The position numbers and the translations under genes are program-made. The notes beneath the pieces were generated by a model that saw nothing but the letters and a program-made list of their open reading frames with translations, was not told the DNA's origin and did no database searches. Positions 7,966 through 11,026 of a DNA stretch of 11,026 nucleotides are shown here, one piece after another. Location: contig JAJZUH010000052.1 of assembly GCA_021847165.1 (NCBI GenBank), positions 1-11,026 on the forward strand. Direction: 5' to 3'. This stretch comes from Pseudomonadota bacterium. Lineage in GTDB: Bacteria; Pseudomonadota; Gammaproteobacteria; Burkholderiales; Gallionellaceae. Each line of letters begins with the position of its first letter. The stretch's first letter is position 1.

Positions 7966-8003
7966 CGGGTGAAGGTCGTGGCAACTGCCACCGCCTTCAC
8001 CCG
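7966..8003 (+). other. Long intercistronic hairpin between binding-protein and permease genes
   Basis: CGGGTGAAGG (7966-7975) pairs perfectly with CCTTCACCCG (7994-8003). Inside, after a 2x2 internal loop, GTGGC (7978-7982) pairs with GCCAC (7987-7991) around loop AACT. There are 15 base pairs in 38 nt. No T-run follows, so it is unlikely to be a full terminator. It may protect the 3' end of the binding-protein mRNA and lower permease expression, as known for hairpins between malE and malF. Confidence 0.75.
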
Positions 8004-8030
8004 ATTCGGACCGATTCAACAGAGCGCCCC

Positions 8031-8984
8031 ATGCTTACCTATATTTTCAAACGTGTGCTGTACGCCATCCCCATCGCCCTGAGCGTGACGGTGGTGTCCT
8101 TCATACTGGTCTATCTCGCGCCCGGCGATCCGCTCAACGCCATCGCCCCTGCCGATGCGCCGGCAGAGGTGATCCAGGCATTGAAGAGTGCCTACGGCCT
8201 GGACCGGCCCGTACCCGTCCAGTACGGCATGTGGCTGCTGCGGGCTGTGCAGGGAGATCTGGGCACGTCCATCGCTTCGGGTCGCGCGGTCGCCGGAGAA
8301 GTCCTGAGCGCCGTCGGCAACACGCTCTTGCTCGCGGGCTTTGCCGCCTTCGCCGGCGTGCTGGCGGGCTGCATCCTCGGCGCACTGGCCGGTTACCACC
8401 GCGGCAGCTGGATAGACCGCGCCGCCACGGCGGTTTCGGTCATCGGCGTCAGCATTCCGCACTACTGGCTGGGACTGGTGCTGACCATCGTCTTCTCGAT
8501 CTGGCTGGGCTGGTTTCCGGCCATGGGTGCCGGTCCCGACGGATCGGGCGCATGGATGTGGGATGCCGCGCATCTGCGTTACCTGGTGTTGCCGGCACTC
8601 ACCCTGTCGGTCATTCCGATGGGCATCATCACCCGCACCGTGCGGGCGCTGGTGGCCGAGATGCTGGAACAGGAGTTCGTGGTGGCCTTGCGGGCCAGGG
8701 GTTTGTCCGGCCGCGCCGTCTTCCGCCATATCGCCAAGAACACGGCGCCCACCGTGCTGGCCGTGGCCGGCCTGCAGATCGGCTATCTGATGGGCGGCTC
8801 CATCCTGGTGGAGACGGTCTTTGCCTGGCCGGGCACCGGCTACCTGCTGAACACCGCCATCTTCCAGCGGGATATCCCCCTGTTGCAGGGAACCCTGCTG
8901 GTGCTGTGCATGTTCTTCGTCGTCCTGAACCTGGTCGTGGACATCCTGCAACCCCTGATCGATCCCCGCATGGGACGCGGCTGA
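8031..8984 (+). CDS. ABC importer permease, DppB/OppB type
   Basis: This 317-residue inner-membrane protein starts MLTYIFKRVLYAIPIALSVT, the typical first span of the DppB/OppB/GsiC branch, followed by the periplasmic segment APGDPLNAI...YGLDRPVPVQYGMWL. About six spans are visible. The cytoplasmic coupling (EAA) loop is near 215-237, EFVVALRARGLSGRAVFRHI, which docks on the ATPases. VETVFAWPGTGYLL (260-273) is another family motif. The conserved N-terminus fixes the ATG at 8031. Its ribosome-binding site is weak (AGAG about 7 nt upstream). It follows the binding-protein gene after 80 nt containing a strong hairpin, so it is probably translated less than that gene. The partner permease follows after 13 nt. 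Confidence 0.94.
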   Translation: MLTYIFKRVLYAIPIALSVTVVSFILVYLAPGDPLNAIAPADAPAEVIQALKSAYGLDRPVPVQYGMWLLRAVQGDLGTSIASGRAVAGEVLSAVGNTLLLAGFAAFAGVLAGCILGALAGYHRGSWIDRAATAVSVIGVSIPHYWLGLVLTIVFSIWLGWFPAMGAGPDGSGAWMWDAAHLRYLVLPALTLSVIPMGIITRTVRALVAEMLEQEFVVALRARGLSGRAVFRHIAKNTAPTVLAVAGLQIGYLMGGSILVETVFAWPGTGYLLNTAIFQRDIPLLQGTLLVLCMFFVVLNLVVDILQPLIDPRMGRG

Positions 8985-8997
8985 AAGGAATCTGCAT

Positions 8998-9885
8998 ATG
9001 CCTGCTTCTCTTGTCCTACCCGTAAACGCCGTGGCGGCGACACCCAGCCGCAGCTATTGGGCCATGGTGTGGCACCAGCTGCGCCGCGACCCGATGGCCT
9101 TGTTCATCTCTGCCATCCTGCTGCTGATCATCCTTTCCGCCGTGTTCGCGCCGTGGCTGGCACCGGACGACGCCTACAAAGGCAGCATGCTGCACCGCCT
9201 GTTGCCGATGGGCAGCGAGGGCCATCTGCTGGGCACCGACGAACTGGGCCGCGACATGGTCTCCCGCCTGATGTACGGCGGGCGCATCTCCCTGCTGATG
9301 GGTGTGATCCCGGTGCTGGCGGCATTCGTCATCGGCACCGCGATCGGCCTGTTCGCGGGTTACGTCGGCGGCACGGTGAACATGGCCATCATGCGCGTGC
9401 TGGACGTGTTCTATGCCTTTCCCTCGGTGCTCCTGGCGGTGGCCATCTCCGGCGCGCTCGGTCCCGGCATGAGCAACAGCCTGATCGCGCTGAGCCTGAT
9501 CTTCATCCCCCAGGTGGTGCGGGTGGCGGAGAGCGTCACGACCCAGGTGCGCAAGCTGGACTACATCGAGGCCGCCCGCATGAGCGGCGCCGGCGCATTC
9601 TCCATCATCCGTGTCCATGTGCTGGGCAACGTGCTAGGGCCGGTGTTCGTGTATGCCACCGGCCTACTCAGCGTCAGCATGATCCTGGCCTCGGGACTGT
9701 CCTTCCTCGGCCTCGGCGTGAAACCGCCGGAGCCGGAATGGGGGCTCATGCTCAACACGCTGCGCTCGGCCATCTATACCAACCCGTGGGTGGCGGCCTT
9801 GCCCGGCGCCCTGATCTTTATCACCTCGATCGCATTCAATCTGCTGGCAGACAGCGTGCGGTCGGCCATGGATATCCGCCGATGA
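8998..9885 (+). CDS. ABC importer permease, DppC/OppC type
   Basis: The second permease (295 residues) has the DppC/OppC layout: a cytoplasmic N-terminal stretch, a first span near 34-56, then the periplasmic motif HLLGTDELGRDMVSRLMYGG (76-95). The coupling loop YIEAARMSGAGAFSIIRVHV lies at about 189-208, followed by LSFLGLGVKPPEPEWGLML (234-252). It pairs with the preceding permease to form the transmembrane channel. AAGGA (8985-8989) lies 8 nt before ATG 8998, directly after the upstream stop. Its own stop overlaps the start of the ATPase gene (ATGA at 9882-9885), indicating coupled translation and fixed subunit ratio. Length and motifs are normal for the family. Confidence 0.94.
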   Translation: MPASLVLPVNAVAATPSRSYWAMVWHQLRRDPMALFISAILLLIILSAVFAPWLAPDDAYKGSMLHRLLPMGSEGHLLGTDELGRDMVSRLMYGGRISLLMGVIPVLAAFVIGTAIGLFAGYVGGTVNMAIMRVLDVFYAFPSVLLAVAISGALGPGMSNSLIALSLIFIPQVVRVAESVTTQVRKLDYIEAARMSGAGAFSIIRVHVLGNVLGPVFVYATGLLSVSMILASGLSFLGLGVKPPEPEWGLMLNTLRSAIYTNPWVAALPGALIFITSIAFNLLADSVRSAMDIRR

Positions 9886-10940
9886 ATACGCTCGTTCAAC
9901 CCCATAGCCAGGATCGCGGCGGCCCCTCCCAGCCGCTGCTGATCGTGCGCGACCTCAAGAAATATTTCCCCGTGCGCGGCGGCCTGCTGGAGCGCAAGCG
10001 CAGATTCGTGCATGCCGTAGACGGTGTGAGTTTTTCCGTGCCCAAGGGCAAGACGCTGGGCATCGTCGGCGAGTCCGGCTGCGGCAAATCCACGACGGCC
10101 CGCCTCATCGCCCACCTCATGGCGCCGGACGACGGCAGCATGATCTTCGACGGCGAAGGCGTGGCGGAACTGGGCGGCATCGAGCTCAAGGAATTCCGCC
10201 GCAACCTGCAGATGGTGTTCCAGGATTCGTATGCGTCCCTCAATCCGCGGCTCAGCATCGCCGAGACCGTCGCCTACGGCCCCCGCATCCACGGCGTTAC
10301 GGCAACGGAGGCCGGCCGGCTGACGCGCGACCTGCTCTTCCGTGTCGGCCTGGAGCCCGACCAGTTCGGCAGCCGCTATCCCCACGAGCTTTCCGGCGGG
10401 CAGCGGCAGCGCGTGAATATCGCACGGGCGCTGGCATTCGATCCGAGGATGGTGATACTCGACGAGGCCGTGGCCGCGCTGGACAAATCGGTGCAGGCGC
10501 AGGTGCTCAACCTGCTGCAGGAACTGAAGGCCGAACGGCAGCTCACTTACCTGTTCATCTCCCACGACCTGCATGTGGTGCATTACCTGAGCGACCACGT
10601 GATGGTGATGTACCTGGGCGAAGTGGTGGAGACCGGGCCGGTGGAGGACATCTACGGCCACGCTGCCCATCCCTATACGCGAGCATTGCTGTCCGCCGTC
10701 CCGTCCATGGATCCCGAACATCGCACCCGGGTGCCGCCCCTCAACGGCGATCCGCCCAATCCGATCGATCCGCCGGGCGGATGCCGCTTCCGCGACCGCT
10801 GTCCCCATGCGCATGCGGTCTGCGCGGCGCGGGCGCCGGTCCTTGCGGCAGTGGGCGAAAACATCGCCCACAGTGTGGCCTGCCACATGAACGACAGTTT
10901 GTCCGGCCATCCGGAAGCAAAACAGGAGTATCCCGCATGA
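9882..10940 (+). CDS. ABC importer ATPase, DppF/OppF type
   Basis: This 352-residue ATPase powers the importer. It has the OppF-like insertion KYFPVRGGLLERKR before the nucleotide-binding core, Walker A GESGCGKST (63-71), Q-loop MVFQDSYASLNPR (Gln114), signature LSGGQRQR (170-177), Walker B VILDE (191-195) and H-loop His228. After Walker B the D-loop region reads AVAALDKS, where DEPVSALD is more usual. The C-terminal oligopeptide-transporter domain (about 251-338) holds GCRFRDRC and later cysteines: Cys301, 307, 314 and 334. Related transporter ATPases have been reported to bind an iron-sulfur cluster there. The frame is open far upstream (to 9057), but that part is the permease read out of frame; the real start is the ATG overlapping the permease stop. 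The next ATPase overlaps its stop by 4 nt. Confidence 0.94.
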   Translation: MNTLVQPHSQDRGGPSQPLLIVRDLKKYFPVRGGLLERKRRFVHAVDGVSFSVPKGKTLGIVGESGCGKSTTARLIAHLMAPDDGSMIFDGEGVAELGGIELKEFRRNLQMVFQDSYASLNPRLSIAETVAYGPRIHGVTATEAGRLTRDLLFRVGLEPDQFGSRYPHELSGGQRQRVNIARALAFDPRMVILDEAVAALDKSVQAQVLNLLQELKAERQLTYLFISHDLHVVHYLSDHVMVMYLGEVVETGPVEDIYGHAAHPYTRALLSAVPSMDPEHRTRVPPLNGDPPNPIDPPGGCRFRDRCPHAHAVCAARAPVLAAVGENIAHSVACHMNDSLSGHPEAKQEYPA

Positions 10941-11026
10941 ACGCCCCTCTGGTATCCGTGCAGGATCTGAGCGTGCAATTCCACGGCCATCGCAACGCGA
11001 GCGCGCTCAACCAGGTCAGCTTCGAA
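10937..11026 (+). CDS. Second ABC importer ATPase, N-terminal fragment (cut by window end)
   Basis: Thirty codons are visible, starting at an ATG that overlaps the previous stop (ATGA, 10937-10940). AGGAG lies 8 nt upstream. The protein starts MNAPLVSVQDLSVQFHG and reaches ALNQVSFE, which matches the first beta-strands of ABC ATPases (xVxxLSVxF ... ALxxVSFxV) before Walker A. By context it should be the DppD/OppD-type partner of the preceding ATPase. The order is then F-type before D-type, the reverse of E. coli dppDF. The fragment is too short to prove the subtype. Confidence 0.85.
   Translation, partial: MNAPLVSVQDLSVQFHGHRNASALNQVSFE

Noticed and set aside
9057..9881. Possible 275-residue N-terminal extension of the DppF-like ATPase
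   Set aside because: This stretch is the DppC-type permease read in another frame. The ATPase start overlapping the permease stop at 9882 fits the family N-terminus.

Overview
The window looks like chromosome of a betaproteobacterium, possibly of the Nitrosomonadales/Gallionellaceae type. This rests on the gene order rplU-rpmA-obg-proB, the strongly Rho/L21/L27/Obg-like proteins and a visibly GC-rich composition. The family-level guess is inference; the class-level one is fairly safe.

Region 1 (1-3599, + strand) is housekeeping. It holds the C-terminal half of transcription terminator Rho (cut by the window edge), then a strong sigma70-type promoter and a structured leader ahead of rplU (L21) and rpmA (L27). 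A clear intrinsic terminator/attenuator follows, then the ribosome-assembly GTPase Obg overlapping by 4 nt with proB (glutamate 5-kinase).

Region 2 (3671-5810, - strand, convergent with proB) is a compact arsenic-resistance operon. In transcription order it is arsR, arsC (low-molecular-weight phosphatase type), acr3 (arsenite efflux permease) and a small glutaredoxin-like gene. Gaps are 21, 4 and 4 nt. The promoter has a perfect TATAAT -10 box inside an ACATTTC-N10-GAAATGT dyad, so ArsR probably represses by covering the -10. This ArsR lacks the classic CVC motif and has a cysteine-rich C-terminus instead.

Region 3 (5761-6339) is about 580 nt without a conventional gene. It carries the ars promoter, a possible 24-codon membrane-peptide ORF, several dyads, and two 11-bp direct repeats one 20-bp period apart. 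It ends in a near-consensus sigma54 (-24/-12) promoter placed 28 nt before the next gene.

Region 4 (6340-11026, + strand, running off the edge) is a family-5 (Dpp/Opp-type) ABC importer. It encodes a Sec-exported periplasmic binding protein, two permeases, a DppF/OppF-like ATPase and the first 30 codons of a second ATPase. A large perfect hairpin lies between the binding-protein gene and the first permease gene. The later genes are tightly coupled: 13-nt gap, ATGA overlap, ATGA overlap. The most interesting element is the sigma54 promoter with its repeat-bearing upstream region, which suggests that an enhancer-binding protein controls this transporter. I saw no RNA genes, insertion sequences or CRISPR arrays.
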